Notes: generated by a model not told the origin, from the sequence alone. A stretch of 64,000 nucleotides of DNA from Lentzea sp. NBRC 105346 (GCF_030269605.1 NZ_BSTQ01000005.1:28192-92191), one strand, 5' to 3'. Positions 17,613 to 28,112 are shown, numbered from the stretch's first letter. Numbers and translations are program-made.

Positions 17613-17655
17613 AATAGGCTCTCGCGATTGTTGCCGCGGGAGCCTATTGTTTTTT
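17613..17655 (+). terminator. Intrinsic terminator directly before a start codon
   Basis: A 14-bp stem (17613-17626 with 17635-17648, one G-T pair) encloses an 8-nt loop and is followed by G and six T (17649-17655). It terminates the acidic-protein gene. The ATG of the next gene is the following base. Confidence 0.9.
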
Positions 17656-18102
17656 ATGAGCAGAATTCTTAGAAGAACGCTCGTATTCTTGTCGACTATT
17701 TGTGCGGTCGGCTCACTTTCCACCACTCCCGCATCTGCGGCCGCGGCCGGCGCGGCGACCTTCACCGAAGACGTCGTCGGCGAGGTGACGGTGACGAGCT
17801 CGGCCTTGACCGGCGTGCGGCTGTCCGGCGCCTTCAGCGACGGCTTCGAGAGCGCGGATCCCAGCGAGTACGACATCCTGATCGAAACCGAGACCACGTC
17901 CTGCGTCACGGAGATGGACGGGGTGACGATCTCCCCGCCCGCGGTGGAGGCGTTCACCATCCCCAGTGACTGCGCGGTCGAATCTTCGGGCGGCTTCGGC
18001 ACCCAGGCGGTTCAGAACACATATGTGACGATCCGCCACGACAATCACAAGATCGGGACTCGCCAGCCGGTCAACTGGATCGTCGATTGGAACGAACCGT
18101 GA
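17656..18102 (+). CDS. Small secreted protein, first of a tandem pair
   Basis: 148 residues with a Sec signal peptide (SRILRRTLVFLSTICAVGSL, cleavage after ASA). The mature part has two cysteines (TTSCVTEMDG and IPSDCAVES), probably one disulfide, and looks all-beta. No known domain. ATG 17656 follows the T-tract of a terminator with no Shine-Dalgarno; TATTGT (17645-17650) could be the -10 of a leaderless mRNA. The gene overlaps its paralogue in GTGA. The first 70 bases are AT-richer than the neighbours. Confidence 0.75.
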   Translation: MSRILRRTLVFLSTICAVGSLSTTPASAAAAGAATFTEDVVGEVTVTSSALTGVRLSGAFSDGFESADPSEYDILIETETTSCVTEMDGVTISPPAVEAFTIPSDCAVESSGGFGTQAVQNTYVTIRHDNHKIGTRQPVNWIVDWNEP

Positions 18103-18518
18103 ACGGATTGACGAGAAGGACGCTCATATTTCTGACGGCTATTTGTGCGGTCATCTCACTTTCCACCGCACCCGCCTCCGCGAGCACCGTGGGATCGGCG
18201 ACGTTCACCGACAACGCCATCGGTGAGGTCGCGTGGACGAACGTGCCACTCGTGGGGATGCGACTGTCAGGATCCTTCACCGACGGGTTCCACAGTTCGG
18301 ACGCGAGCCGCTACGAGATCGTCATCGTGGTGGACGGCGTCTCCTGCACCACCGAGATGGACGGCGTGACGATCTCTCCACCCGCCGTGGAGGCCTTCAC
18401 CATCCCGACCACCTGCTCGATCGACTCGGGTAGCGCCGTCTCAGTGCAGCAGGAGGCTTACATGCGGATCAACGATGGTGGCGACTTCTACGCGCAAGCG
18501 CCGATCAACGAGATCTGA
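18099..18518 (+). CDS. Small secreted protein, second of a tandem pair
   Basis: 139 residues, paralogous to the preceding protein: both share the signal peptide pattern, (L/M)RLSG(A/S)F(S/T)DGF, and EMDGVTISPPAVEAFTIP with flanking cysteines. The C-terminus differs (ends INDGGDFYAQAPINEI). GTG 18099 overlaps the upstream stop. The pair is a recent tandem duplication that has diverged; function unknown, probably extracellular. Confidence 0.78.
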   Translation: MNGLTRRTLIFLTAICAVISLSTAPASASTVGSATFTDNAIGEVAWTNVPLVGMRLSGSFTDGFHSSDASRYEIVIVVDGVSCTTEMDGVTISPPAVEAFTIPTTCSIDSGSAVSVQQEAYMRINDGGDFYAQAPINEI

Positions 18519-18521
18519 CCG

Positions 18522-18547
18522 AAAAGGGGGCCGCCCGGCCCCCTTTT
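18522..18547. terminator. Bidirectional terminator between convergent genes
   Basis: AAAAGGGGGCC and GGCCCCCTTTT (11-bp arms, 18522-18532 and 18537-18547) enclose a 4-nt loop. A/T runs on both sides make it work in both directions, ending the secreted-protein pair and the adenosine deaminase gene. Confidence 0.92.
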
Positions 18548-18548
18548 C

Positions 18549-19637
18549 TCACGCCATCAGCTTGGCGTAGCCCGGCTTCACCAGCTCGTTGATGATCGCC
18601 AGCCGCTCGTCGAACCCGATGAACGCGGACTTCATCGCGTTGATCGTGAACCACTGCAGGTCGGCCCACCCGTAGCCGAACGTCTCGACGAGCCGCTCGA
18701 ACTCCGAAGTCAGCGTGCAGTAGGACATCAGCCGGTTGTCGGTGTTGACCGTGACGCGGAACCGCAACCGGGCCAGCAGCCCGATGGGGTGCTCGGCGAT
18801 CGACGCCGCGGCGCCGGTCTGCAGGTTGGACGTCGGGCACATCTCCAGCGGGATGCGGCGGTCGCGCACGTAGGACGCGAGCCGGCCGAGCTGGACTGTG
18901 CCGTCGCCGGAGACCTTGATGTCGTCGACGATCCGCACGCCGTGGCCGAGGCGCTCGGCGCCGCAGTGCTGGATCGCCTCCCAGATGGACGGCAGGCCGA
19001 ACGCCTCACCCGCGTGGATGGTGAAGTGCGCGTTCTGCTGGCGCAGGTACTCGAACGTGTCCAGGCCCCTGGTGGGCGGGAAGCCCGCTTCGGGACCGGC
19101 GATGTCGAAGCCGACGACGCCGAGGTCGCGGTAGCGGACGGCCAGTTCGGCGATCCGCAGCCAGCCCTCGTTCTGGCGCATCGCGCACAGCAGGGTGCCG
19201 ATGCGGATGCGGCCACCCGACGCGGCGACGCGTTCCGTGCCGACCCGGAAGCCTTCCTGCACGGCCTCCACGATCTGTTCCAGCGAGAGCCCACGTTCGA
19301 CGAACAGCTCGGGGGCGTAGCGCACCTCGGCGTAGACAACGCCATCCGCGGCCAGGTCCTCGACAGCCTCGGCGGCGACGCGGACGAGCGCGGCCTCGTC
19401 CTGCATCACGCCGCACGTGTGGGCGAAGCCCTCGAGGTAGCGGACCAGCGAGCCGGAGTTCGCGTTGTCACGGAACCAGACGCCGAGTTCCCCGGCGTCG
19501 GTGGTGGGCAGACCCTGGTAGCCGGACGCGTCGGCGAGGTCGATCACCGTCTGCGGGCGGAGGCCACCGTCCAGGTGGTCGTGCAGCAGGACCTTGGGCG
19601 CGCTGCGGATGGTCTCCGGGGTAAGGGGCGTGGACAT
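18549..19637 (-). CDS. add: Adenosine deaminase
   Basis: 362 residues, normal for the family. It converts (deoxy)adenosine to (deoxy)inosine with a zinc ion. Metal and catalytic motifs are in order: HDHLDGG near the N-terminus, HAGEAFG around 220, ERLGHGVR, and the Asp motif NTDNRLMS near 300. It lies on the same strand as deoA, cdd and the nucleoside ABC genes but is separated from them by a convergent coiled-coil gene. The ATG lies 6 nt after TAACGT (19644-19649), suggesting a leaderless mRNA. Confidence 0.95.
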   Translation of the reverse strand: MSTPLTPETIRSAPKVLLHDHLDGGLRPQTVIDLADASGYQGLPTTDAGELGVWFRDNANSGSLVRYLEGFAHTCGVMQDEAALVRVAAEAVEDLAADGVVYAEVRYAPELFVERGLSLEQIVEAVQEGFRVGTERVAASGGRIRIGTLLCAMRQNEGWLRIAELAVRYRDLGVVGFDIAGPEAGFPPTRGLDTFEYLRQQNAHFTIHAGEAFGLPSIWEAIQHCGAERLGHGVRIVDDIKVSGDGTVQLGRLASYVRDRRIPLEMCPTSNLQTGAAASIAEHPIGLLARLRFRVTVNTDNRLMSYCTLTSEFERLVETFGYGWADLQWFTINAMKSAFIGFDERLAIINELVKPGYAKLMA

Positions 19638-19643
19638 GGAGAC

Positions 19644-19649
19644 ACGTTA
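19644..19649 (-). promoter_or_regulatory. -10 box of add, leaderless start
   Basis: On the minus strand TAACGT is followed by 6 nt (GTCTCC) and the ATG. No Shine-Dalgarno is present. Confidence 0.4.
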
Positions 19650-19681
19650 TACCTGGCGACACACCGCGCCGCCTGCGGCCG

Positions 19682-19710
19682 AATTGATCTTGATACCGCT
19701 AAGATCAATT
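19682..19710. promoter_or_regulatory. AT-rich perfect inverted repeat upstream of add
   Basis: AATTGATCTT (19682-19691) and AAGATCAATT (19701-19710) form perfect 10-bp arms around 9 nt. It lies 45-75 bp upstream of the add start and is AT-rich in a GC-rich setting, which suits a repressor operator. The remaining spacer 19711-19974 holds no gene I can support. Confidence 0.5.
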
Positions 19711-19974
19711 GCAGCGACACACATGTTGCCGACTCGTGATGATGAACTTTGTGCGACCGATTGCGAGGCTTTAGTCACCCCGAAGTAGGAACTTCACCGC
19801 CCGCGACCGCGTGCCTGCACCTAGTTACCGAGGCGTACAGACCAACCCTGTAGCCTGATCGGGCTAGTAGCCTGTCCGCGCCCGGCGGTTTCTTTACGGG
19901 GGTGGTACTTACCCGTCCTCCGACGCGGATAGGCTCCCGTGGTCTCCCCCTCCCCTGGACGAAGGCACTCAGCC

Positions 19975-21210
19975 GTGACAGAGAACAACAACTCCACGAT
20001 GTCCTTCGATCGGATGCGCAACATGCTCACGCGCGCCGCGGAGATTCGTGAGAGCGAGCAGCAGCAGATCTTCGACGCTCTGGACGAGATCCACGCGCGA
20101 ATGTCCCCGCTGGAGTCGCTGGGGTCGGTTCGCAAGCGTCTGTCGGAGCTCCCGGACCGGACCGAGGTCAGCGTCCTGGCGGAGCGGCTCGACGAGGCAC
20201 TCGCCAAGCTGGAGGCGCAGGACAACGCGGTTCAGGACATCGGCCGCGCCGTCGACGGTCTCGTCGACAAGCTGGCCAAGCCCTTCGCACAGCTCGACGG
20301 CCGCCTCGACGGTGTCGCCGGTCGCTTCGAGGGCGTCGCCGGCCGCATGGACGGCCTCGAGGACAAGCTGTCGCACATCCACAAGCGACTCGACGACCTC
20401 GACCTCCACCTGGACAAGCAGGACGGCAAGGTCGACACGATCCCCGGCGCCGTCACCGCGCCGCTGCGCGAGCGCATCGAGGCCCTGGAAGCCGCGCTGC
20501 GCGGCCGCCTCGACGAGGTGGACGAGGGTGTGCACGAGCACCTGGACGGCACCCGCGAGGCGCTGCAGAAGACGTTCGGCGACGCCGTCACCGGCCTGCA
20601 GACCCGCCACGACGAGGCGCGCGACGCCCTCGCCGCCGCGGTCGCCGACACGCACACGAACATCAACTCCACCCGCGACTCGCTGTCGTCGGCAATCGCC
20701 GACACCCGCAGCACGGTCAACGGCAAGCTCGACGAGGCCCGCACCGCGCTGTACGCGGCCATCGAGCAGTCCCGCGACCAGGTCGACGCGGCGGACCGCC
20801 TGGAGAACCTGGCCCAGCGCCTGGAGCAGGTCACCTCGCGCCTGGACACCATGACGACGCGCCTCGACAAGGTCGAGGACGACTTCGCCGCCCGCCTGGG
20901 CGAGCTGTCCACCGCCGTCGACTCCGGACTGTCCAAGGTCTCCGAGACCGTGGGCGCCCGGCCCGATGCCGACGCGCTGCAGTCCCTGGTGCGCAAGTCC
21001 AACCAGGAGTCCGAGCTGCGCATCGGCGGTCAGCTGGACGAGGCCATGGCCACGTTCGCCGAGCTCATCCTCGGTGGTGGCTCGCCGACGCCGCCTCCGC
21101 CGCCCACCGCGTTGCCGCGTCCGCAGCGCCGCACCCGCAAGAACGGCCCCAAGCCGGCGGGCGGCGGCAAGGAGCACGAGGACGACGACTTGGCCGCCGA
21201 GGGCGCCTGA
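19975..21210 (+). CDS. Long coiled-coil protein, unknown function
   Basis: About 411 residues. After a polar N-terminus (VTENNNSTMSFDRMRNMLTR), residues 20-340 are almost all heptad-like helix with repeated segments such as LDGRLDGVAGRFEGVAGRMDGLEDKL and RLDTMTTRLDKVEDDFAARL. Ala/Asp/Thr-rich repeats in the middle resemble apolipoprotein-type helices. The C-terminus is Pro-rich then basic and acidic (ALPRPQRRTRKNG). There is no signal peptide. GTG 19975 has GAAGG upstream; an earlier frame start lacks one. A structural or scaffold role is possible; I do not recognise a family. Confidence 0.85.
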   Translation: MTENNNSTMSFDRMRNMLTRAAEIRESEQQQIFDALDEIHARMSPLESLGSVRKRLSELPDRTEVSVLAERLDEALAKLEAQDNAVQDIGRAVDGLVDKLAKPFAQLDGRLDGVAGRFEGVAGRMDGLEDKLSHIHKRLDDLDLHLDKQDGKVDTIPGAVTAPLRERIEALEAALRGRLDEVDEGVHEHLDGTREALQKTFGDAVTGLQTRHDEARDALAAAVADTHTNINSTRDSLSSAIADTRSTVNGKLDEARTALYAAIEQSRDQVDAADRLENLAQRLEQVTSRLDTMTTRLDKVEDDFAARLGELSTAVDSGLSKVSETVGARPDADALQSLVRKSNQESELRIGGQLDEAMATFAELILGGGSPTPPPPPTALPRPQRRTRKNGPKPAGGGKEHEDDDLAAEGA

Positions 21211-21223
21211 TCACGGTTGTCTT

Positions 21224-21257
21224 CGAGGGGCGCTTCCGGATTCGGAGGCGCCCCTCG
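21224..21257. terminator. Terminator after the coiled-coil gene
   Basis: CGAGGGGCGC (21224-21233) pairs perfectly with GCGCCCCTCG (21248-21257); part of the loop can extend the stem. No T-tract follows. Confidence 0.75.
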
Positions 21258-21269
21258 GCGTTGCCGGGA

Positions 21270-21355
21270 CCGGAACGTAAGACGCAAGGGGCCGGAGCGT
21301 AAGACTCGCGCGAGTCTTACGCTCCGGCCCGTTGAGTTTTACGCTCCGGCCCCTT
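21270..21355. repeat. Palindromic intergenic repeat, four copies of ccgg(a)gcgtaagac
   Basis: A 42-bp perfect palindrome spans 21289-21330. Its half-site CCGGAGCGTAAGAC occurs four times: 21270-21283 (one change), 21292-21305, inverted at 21314-21327, and inverted at 21336-21349 (one change). An alternative larger hairpin pairs 21286-21307 with 21334-21355. It separates the coiled-coil and deoA genes at their 3' ends. It looks like a REP-type element. Confidence 0.85.
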
Positions 21356-21360
21356 GGCGT

Positions 21361-22635
21361 TCAGCCTCGGATGGTGTCGATGACCAGCGGCGACTGCTCC
21401 GGAGCCGCGTCACCGATGGTGTAGCCGCCGTCCAGAGCGGCCAGTGCACCGGCGAAGGCGTCCGGGGTGTCGGTGAAGAGTTCCAGCAGCGGCTGGCCCA
21501 CTTCGACCCGGTCGCCCGGCTTGGCCAGGCACAGGATCCCGGCCCCGGCCTGCACCGGATCCTCCTTGCGAGCCCGCCCCGCGCCCAGGCGCCACGCCGC
21601 CACACCCACCGCGTAAGCGTCCAAAGTAGACAGAACACCCGCGATCGGCGCCTCGACCACGTGCTTGTGCTTGCCGATCGGCAGCGGGGCCTCGGGGTCA
21701 CCGCCCTGCGCCCGGATCATGCGCGCCCACGACTCGTAAGCCTCACCAGACGCGAGCACAGCGGCCGGATCCGCCGAAATCCCCGCCAGGGACAGCATTT
21801 CCGCCGCCAGCGCCACGGTCAGCTCGACGACATCGGACGGGCCGCCACCGCGCAGCACCTCGACGGACTCGGTGACCTCCACGGCGTTGCCCACGGCCCG
21901 CCCGAGAGGCACGGACATGTCCGTCAGCAGAGCAGAGATCTTCTTGCCATGCTCAACGCCGATGGCCACCAACGCCTGGGCCAGAGCCCGCGCGTCGTCC
22001 AGCGACTTCATGAACGCGCCCGAGCCGACCTTCACGTCGAGCACCAGCGCGTCGGCACCCTCGGCGATCTTCTTCGACATGATCGAGGAAGCGATCAGCG
22101 GAATCGCCTCGACCGTCCCGGTCACGTCCCGCAGCGCGTAGAGCTTGCGGTCCGCGGGAGCGAGCCCTTCGGTGGCGGCACAAACCACTGCGCCAACGGA
22201 GGAAAGCTGTGCCTGAATCTCCGAAGTGGACAGTGCGGCCCGCCACCCCGGAATCGACTCGAGCTTGTCCAGCGTCCCGCCGGTGTGCCCCAGTCCGCGT
22301 CCGGACAACTGCGGCACCGCGGCACCGCAGGCGGCGACCAGCGGCGCGAGCGGCAGGGTGATCTTGTCGCCGACGCCGCCCGTGGAGTGCTTGTCCACGG
22401 TCGGCCGCGAGACGTCCAGCGACAACCGCTCGCCGGACGAGATCATCGCCTGCGTCCAGCGCGCGGTCTCCGCGGAGGTCATGCCCTGGAAGAAGATCGC
22501 CATGGCGAGCGCCGACATCTGCTCGTCCGCCACGACGCCGTGCGTGTAGGCGTCGATCACCCAGTCGATCTGCTCGTCGGACAACACCTGGCCGTCGCGC
22601 TTGGCGCGGATGATGTCCACAGCTGAAAAGCTCAT
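21361..22635 (-). CDS. deoA: Thymidine (pyrimidine-nucleoside) phosphorylase
   Basis: 424 residues, normal length. The enzyme splits thymidine or deoxyuridine with phosphate to base and 2-deoxyribose-1-phosphate. Signature VDKHSTGGVGDKITLPLAP is present near residue 80, with GRGLGHTGGTLDKLESIPG and a C-terminal barrel-sandwich domain (AGILCLAKPGDRVEVGQPLL). ATG 22635 overlaps the cdd stop in ATGA. It is the last gene of the BMP/ABC/cdd/deoA operon. Confidence 0.96.
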   Translation of the reverse strand: MSFSAVDIIRAKRDGQVLSDEQIDWVIDAYTHGVVADEQMSALAMAIFFQGMTSAETARWTQAMISSGERLSLDVSRPTVDKHSTGGVGDKITLPLAPLVAACGAAVPQLSGRGLGHTGGTLDKLESIPGWRAALSTSEIQAQLSSVGAVVCAATEGLAPADRKLYALRDVTGTVEAIPLIASSIMSKKIAEGADALVLDVKVGSGAFMKSLDDARALAQALVAIGVEHGKKISALLTDMSVPLGRAVGNAVEVTESVEVLRGGGPSDVVELTVALAAEMLSLAGISADPAAVLASGEAYESWARMIRAQGGDPEAPLPIGKHKHVVEAPIAGVLSTLDAYAVGVAAWRLGAGRARKEDPVQAGAGILCLAKPGDRVEVGQPLLELFTDTPDAFAGALAALDGGYTIGDAAPEQSPLVIDTIRG

Positions 22636-23015
22636 GGCAGGTCCTCCGGTCCGAACGCGTCCGGCAGCACCTCGCGCATCTCCACGACACCGCGCGGTGT
22701 GTCCACCAGACAGGAAGCGCCGCCCAGCTCGAACAGGACCTGGCGGCATCGGCCGCACGGCATCAGCAGCTCACCGGTGCCGGAGCGGCAGGCGACGGCC
22801 ACGAAACGACCGCCGCCGGTCAGCCGGAGCTGACCGGCCATCGTGCATTCCGCGCAGAGCCCCACGCCGTAGGCCGCGTTCTCCACGTTGCAGCCCACGA
22901 CGATCCGGCCGTCGTCGCACAACGCGGCGGAGCCGACCTGCAGGCCCGAGTACGGGCAGTAGGCCGACTGCGCGGCCTCTACTGCCCGTTCCCGCAACAA
23001 CTCCCAATCAACCAC
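22632..23015 (-). CDS. cdd: Cytidine deaminase
   Basis: 127 residues, the short tetrameric type. It converts cytidine and deoxycytidine to (deoxy)uridine. Motifs are CNVENAAYG, the catalytic CAE (GLCAECTM) and the zinc ligands PCGRCRQ. GTG 23015 overlaps the upstream permease by 8 nt and the stop overlaps deoA in ATGA, so production is coupled with uptake and phosphorolysis. Confidence 0.96.
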   Translation of the reverse strand: MVDWELLRERAVEAAQSAYCPYSGLQVGSAALCDDGRIVVGCNVENAAYGVGLCAECTMAGQLRLTGGGRFVAVACRSGTGELLMPCGRCRQVLFELGGASCLVDTPRGVVEMREVLPDAFGPEDLP

Positions 23016-24258
23016 GGCGATACACCACGCCGTCCGCCGCCGGCATGCGCAGGCGTTGGGACGCGACGGCCAGCACGACCAGCGTCACCATGTGCGGCGC
23101 GTACGACGTGAGCTCGGACGGGATCTCGTCGAGGCTGTAGTACAGGAAGTACAGCACCAGCGCGGCCAGCACCCCGAACGCGGCGGCGAACCACTGGCGC
23201 CGCGTCAGCTGCAGGATCACCAGCAGGCCCAGCAGGATCACCGCGCCGTACACCAGTGCCAGCACGGTCTCACCGCCCGAGCGCAGCTGCAGGCCGTCGG
23301 CGTAACCGAACAGCGCGGCACCACCGAGCAGCCCGCCCGGACGCCAGTTGCCGAAGATCATCGCGGCGAGGCCGATGAAGCCGCGGCCACCCGTCTGACC
23401 TTCGAGATAACCGGGCTGGCCGGGGTTCAGGACCAGTGCGGCGCCACCGATGCCCGCCAGGGCACCAGAAGCGATGACCGCGATGTACTTGTAGAGGTAC
23501 ACGTTCACGCCGAGCGACTCGGACGCGTGCGGGTTCTCACCGCACGACCGCAGGCGCAGGCCGAAGCGCGTCTTCCACAGCAACAGGTACGAGCCCGGCA
23601 CGAGCAGGATCGCGATCATCGTCAACGGCGAGACGCCGGTGACCAGACCGCCGAGGATGCCCGCCACGTCCGAGATGCCGACGCGCTGCTGCTCTTCCAG
23701 CGACTTCAGCCCGTCCGACAGACCGGCGGCCGAGTAGGTGTCGAACTTGGGCACCGGCGGCGACTCGCGCGGGTTGTGCGACACCGGGAAGAACAGCAGC
23801 GTCGACAGGTACTTGGTGACGCCCGCGCCCAGCAGGTTGATCGCCACACCGGACACGATGTGGTTGACGCCGAACGTGACCGTGGCGACCGCGTGCAGCA
23901 GGCCGCCCAGCGCGCCGAACACGACCGCGGAGATCAGGGCAGCCCAAGGGCCCCACTGGTATCCGGCCCACGCCGCACCCCACGTGCCCATGATCATCAT
24001 GCCTTCGAGGCCGATGTTCACGACGCCCGCGCGCTCCGCCCACAGGCCGCCGAGGCCGGCGAGCAGGATCGGCAACGCCAGGCGCACGGCGGTCTGGGTG
24101 GTGCCGCTCGACGTCAGCTGCGGGAAGCCCGTCAGGTACGAGGTCGTGGACAGCAGGGCGATCGCGCCCGCGACGCCCAGCATCGCGACGGCCCAGCCGG
24201 GCAGCACGCGACGGCGCTTCGGCGTGGCGGCAACGGGTTTGGTGATCAACGCGCTCAC
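23008..24258 (-). CDS. Nucleoside ABC transporter permease (second)
   Basis: 416 residues with about ten membrane segments. The conserved core (LWAERAGVVNIGLEGMMIMG, GFRLRSCGENP-like LRLRSCGENPHASESLGVN, YLYKYIAVIASGALAGIGGA) marks the BMP-associated branch_transp family, as in B. subtilis YufQ/NupQ. It forms a heterodimer with the preceding permease. Start and stop overlap neighbours (ATGA with the other permease, 8 nt with cdd). The N-terminal 25 residues are basic and cytosolic. Confidence 0.92.
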   Translation of the reverse strand: MSALITKPVAATPKRRRVLPGWAVAMLGVAGAIALLSTTSYLTGFPQLTSSGTTQTAVRLALPILLAGLGGLWAERAGVVNIGLEGMMIMGTWGAAWAGYQWGPWAALISAVVFGALGGLLHAVATVTFGVNHIVSGVAINLLGAGVTKYLSTLLFFPVSHNPRESPPVPKFDTYSAAGLSDGLKSLEEQQRVGISDVAGILGGLVTGVSPLTMIAILLVPGSYLLLWKTRFGLRLRSCGENPHASESLGVNVYLYKYIAVIASGALAGIGGAALVLNPGQPGYLEGQTGGRGFIGLAAMIFGNWRPGGLLGGAALFGYADGLQLRSGGETVLALVYGAVILLGLLVILQLTRRQWFAAAFGVLAALVLYFLYYSLDEIPSELTSYAPHMVTLVVLAVASQRLRMPAADGVVYRRG

Positions 24259-25327
24259 GCCGCACCTCCCGCGGCCGCGAGCTCACGGCCGACCCGGCGC
24301 TGCTCGGAGGCGAGCTCGAAGCGGCGCACCACCTCGTAGGCCACGACGACCGACAGCACGATCGTTCCCTGCATGATCGTCACGATCTCCCTCGGCACGC
24401 CGACGTTGTCCAGTGCCAGTCCGGACTTGTCCAGGAACGCCCACAGCAGCGCGCCGAACGCGATGCCGCCGGGGTGGTTGCGGCCGAGCAGCGCGATCGC
24501 GATGCCCGAGAAACCGATGCCGCCTGGGAAGTTCAGGTTGTACGTGTGGTCGCGGCCGAGGATCTCCGGCATCGAGACCAGGCCCGCGATCGCGCCGGAC
24601 AGCAGCATCGACACCAGGACCATCTTCTTGGCGTTGACACCACCGGCCGCCGCCGCGGTCGCCGATTCACCGGACGCCCGCAGCTCGAAGCCGAACCGGG
24701 TGCGGTTCATCATGACCCAGTAGGCGATGCCGAGCGCCGCCGCGAGGAACACCAGGCCGAAGACCGTGCCGGACGAGCCGAGCTTGATGCCCGGCACCCA
24801 GCCGGACTCCGCGATCTCCGGCGTGCGGATGTTGTTGCCCCGCAGCTCACCGAAGACGTCCCGGCGGATCAGGTAGGCGGCCACGCCGAGCGCGATGCCG
24901 TTCATCATGATCGTCGAGATGACCTCGTTGACGCCGCGCGTCACCTTGAGGATCGCGGGGATCGCGGCCCACGCGGCGCCGGCGATCGCGGCGACGATGA
25001 TGATCGCCAGCGCGTGCAGGCCGGTCGGCAGCGCGAACGAGCCACCGAAGATCGCCGCCACCACGGCCGCGACGCGGTACTGGCCCTCGACACCGATGTT
25101 GAACAGGTTCATCTGGAACCCGATCGCCACCGCGAGCGCCGCGATGTAGTAGATGCCGGTGCTGTTGATGATGTCGACGGCCGTCGTGCCCTCGCCGACC
25201 TGGTTCACCATGGCGCCGAACGCCTTCAGCGGGTTCGCCCCGGACAAGACCAGGGCGAGGCCGCACAGCAACGCCGAGAAGACGATCGCCAGTGCGGGCG
25301 GCAGCAGGTTGCCGCGCAACTTGCTCA

Positions 25328-25328
<1 letters not shown>
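24255..25328 (-). CDS. Nucleoside ABC transporter permease (first)
   Basis: 357 residues with about nine membrane segments. Core motifs are GFQMNLFNIGVEGQYRVAAV, GVNEVISTIMMNGIAL, FELRASGESATAAAAGGVNA and a membrane helix with PGGIGFSGIAIALLGRNHP, as in YufP/NupP-type permeases. It overlaps the ATPase gene by 1 nt and the second permease gene by 4 nt. It forms the import channel for nucleosides delivered by the BMP lipoprotein. Confidence 0.93.
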
Positions 25329-26890
<1,562 letters not shown>

Positions 26891-26911
26891 CGTCGAGGCT
26901 CCTCCTACCAC

Positions 26912-26951
26912 GCGCCGGGCCCTGCGAGGTGATCCTCACAGGGCCCGGCGC
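26912..26951 (-). terminator. Hairpin between BMP lipoprotein and ATPase genes
   Basis: GCGCCGGGCCCTG (26912-26924) pairs perfectly with 26939-26951, and an inner GAGG/CCTC extends it. No T-tract follows. Such hairpins between a binding-protein gene and its ABC genes often protect the upstream mRNA or attenuate readthrough, giving more binding protein than transporter. Confidence 0.75.
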
Positions 26952-26966
26952 AGGACTGCGGTGGGG

Positions 26967-28112
26967 TTACGGCTTGTCCGCGACCTTGATCTTGCCCTCG
27001 ATGATCTGGGCCTTGTAGCCCTCGAGGATGCCCTTCAGCTTGTCGTCGATCTTGCCACCCGAGGTGGCGTAACCGACACCGTCGACCTTGAGGTCGAACA
27101 CCTTGGGCAGCGACGCGAGGTCGTTCTTCGCGACGGCCTTGACGTAGTCGAAGACCGCGACGTCGACGCGCTTGAGCATGGACGACACGATGACGTCCTT
27201 GGAGTCGGCGACGGTCGCCTGGTTGTACTGGTCGGAGTCGACGCCGATGGCCTTGACACCGGCCTGCTTGGCGGCGGAGAAGACGCCCTTACCCGAGGCA
27301 CCGGCCGCGTGGTAGAGCACGTCGGCCTTCTTGTCGATCTGGCCCTTCGCGGCCTCCTGGCCCTTCGCGGGGTCCTGGAAACCGGTGAAGTCACCGGCCG
27401 GGGTCAGGTACTTCTTCTCGATCTCGATCTTCGGGGCGGCCGCCTTCGCACCCTGGAAGTAGCCGGCCTCGAACTTCTGGATCAGCGGGATCTCGACGCC
27501 GCCGACGAAGCCCACGTGGCACGCCTTGCTCTGGTACGCGGCGATGACGCCGGCGAGGAACGAGCCCTCGTGCTCGGCGAAGGTCAGGCCCGTGACGTTC
27601 GGCGCGTCGACGACCGCGTCGACGATCGCGAACTTGACGTTCGGGAACTGCGGCGCGACGACCTTGAGCGACTCGGCGTAGGCGAACCCGACCGCCACGA
27701 TCGGGTTGTAGCCGTCACCCGCGAGCTGCTTCAAACGCGTCTGCTTCGCGTCCTCGGCCTCGTTCGGGGCGGCGGTCAGCTCCTTGACGTTCTCCTTCTT
27801 CACGCCCAGGTCGGCCACGGCCTTGTCCAGGCCCGCCGCGGCGGAGTCGTTGAAGGAAGCGTCACCACGGCCGCCGATGTCGTAGGCCAGACCGACCTTC
27901 AGCGCGCTGCCGTCGACCTTGTCGCCGGCGCTCGCGGCGCTGGACGAGGTCGCGGGCGCGGCGGGCGGTGAGGCGTACTCACAGCCGGAGCCACCACTAC
28001 CGGTGTTCTGCCCGGCGTTGCCGCCGCCCGAGTCCTTGGCGCAAGCACTCATGGACATCACGCTGGTCAGCGCGATCGCGGCAACGGCGATGCCACGCAT
28101 ACGAGGACGCAC
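26967..28112 (-). CDS. BMP-family nucleoside-binding lipoprotein
   Basis: About 381 residues. The signal peptide ends in a lipobox (VMSMSACAK), followed by a Gly/Ser linker. The mature domain is of the basic membrane protein (BMP/PnrA/Med) family: LKVGLAYDIGGRGDASFNDSA, IVAVGFAYAESL, FAIVDAVVDAPNVTGLTFAE, EGSFLAGVIAAYQSK and VLYHAAGASGKGVFSAAKQAG. Such proteins bind purine or pyrimidine nucleosides outside the membrane. GTG 28112 has GGGAGGAG 7 nt upstream; longer frames lack one. It heads the operon with ATPase, two permeases, cdd and deoA. Confidence 0.94.
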   Translation of the reverse strand: MRPRMRGIAVAAIALTSVMSMSACAKDSGGGNAGQNTGSGGSGCEYASPPAAPATSSSAASAGDKVDGSALKVGLAYDIGGRGDASFNDSAAAGLDKAVADLGVKKENVKELTAAPNEAEDAKQTRLKQLAGDGYNPIVAVGFAYAESLKVVAPQFPNVKFAIVDAVVDAPNVTGLTFAEHEGSFLAGVIAAYQSKACHVGFVGGVEIPLIQKFEAGYFQGAKAAAPKIEIEKKYLTPAGDFTGFQDPAKGQEAAKGQIDKKADVLYHAAGASGKGVFSAAKQAGVKAIGVDSDQYNQATVADSKDVIVSSMLKRVDVAVFDYVKAVAKNDLASLPKVFDLKVDGVGYATSGGKIDDKLKGILEGYKAQIIEGKIKVADKP

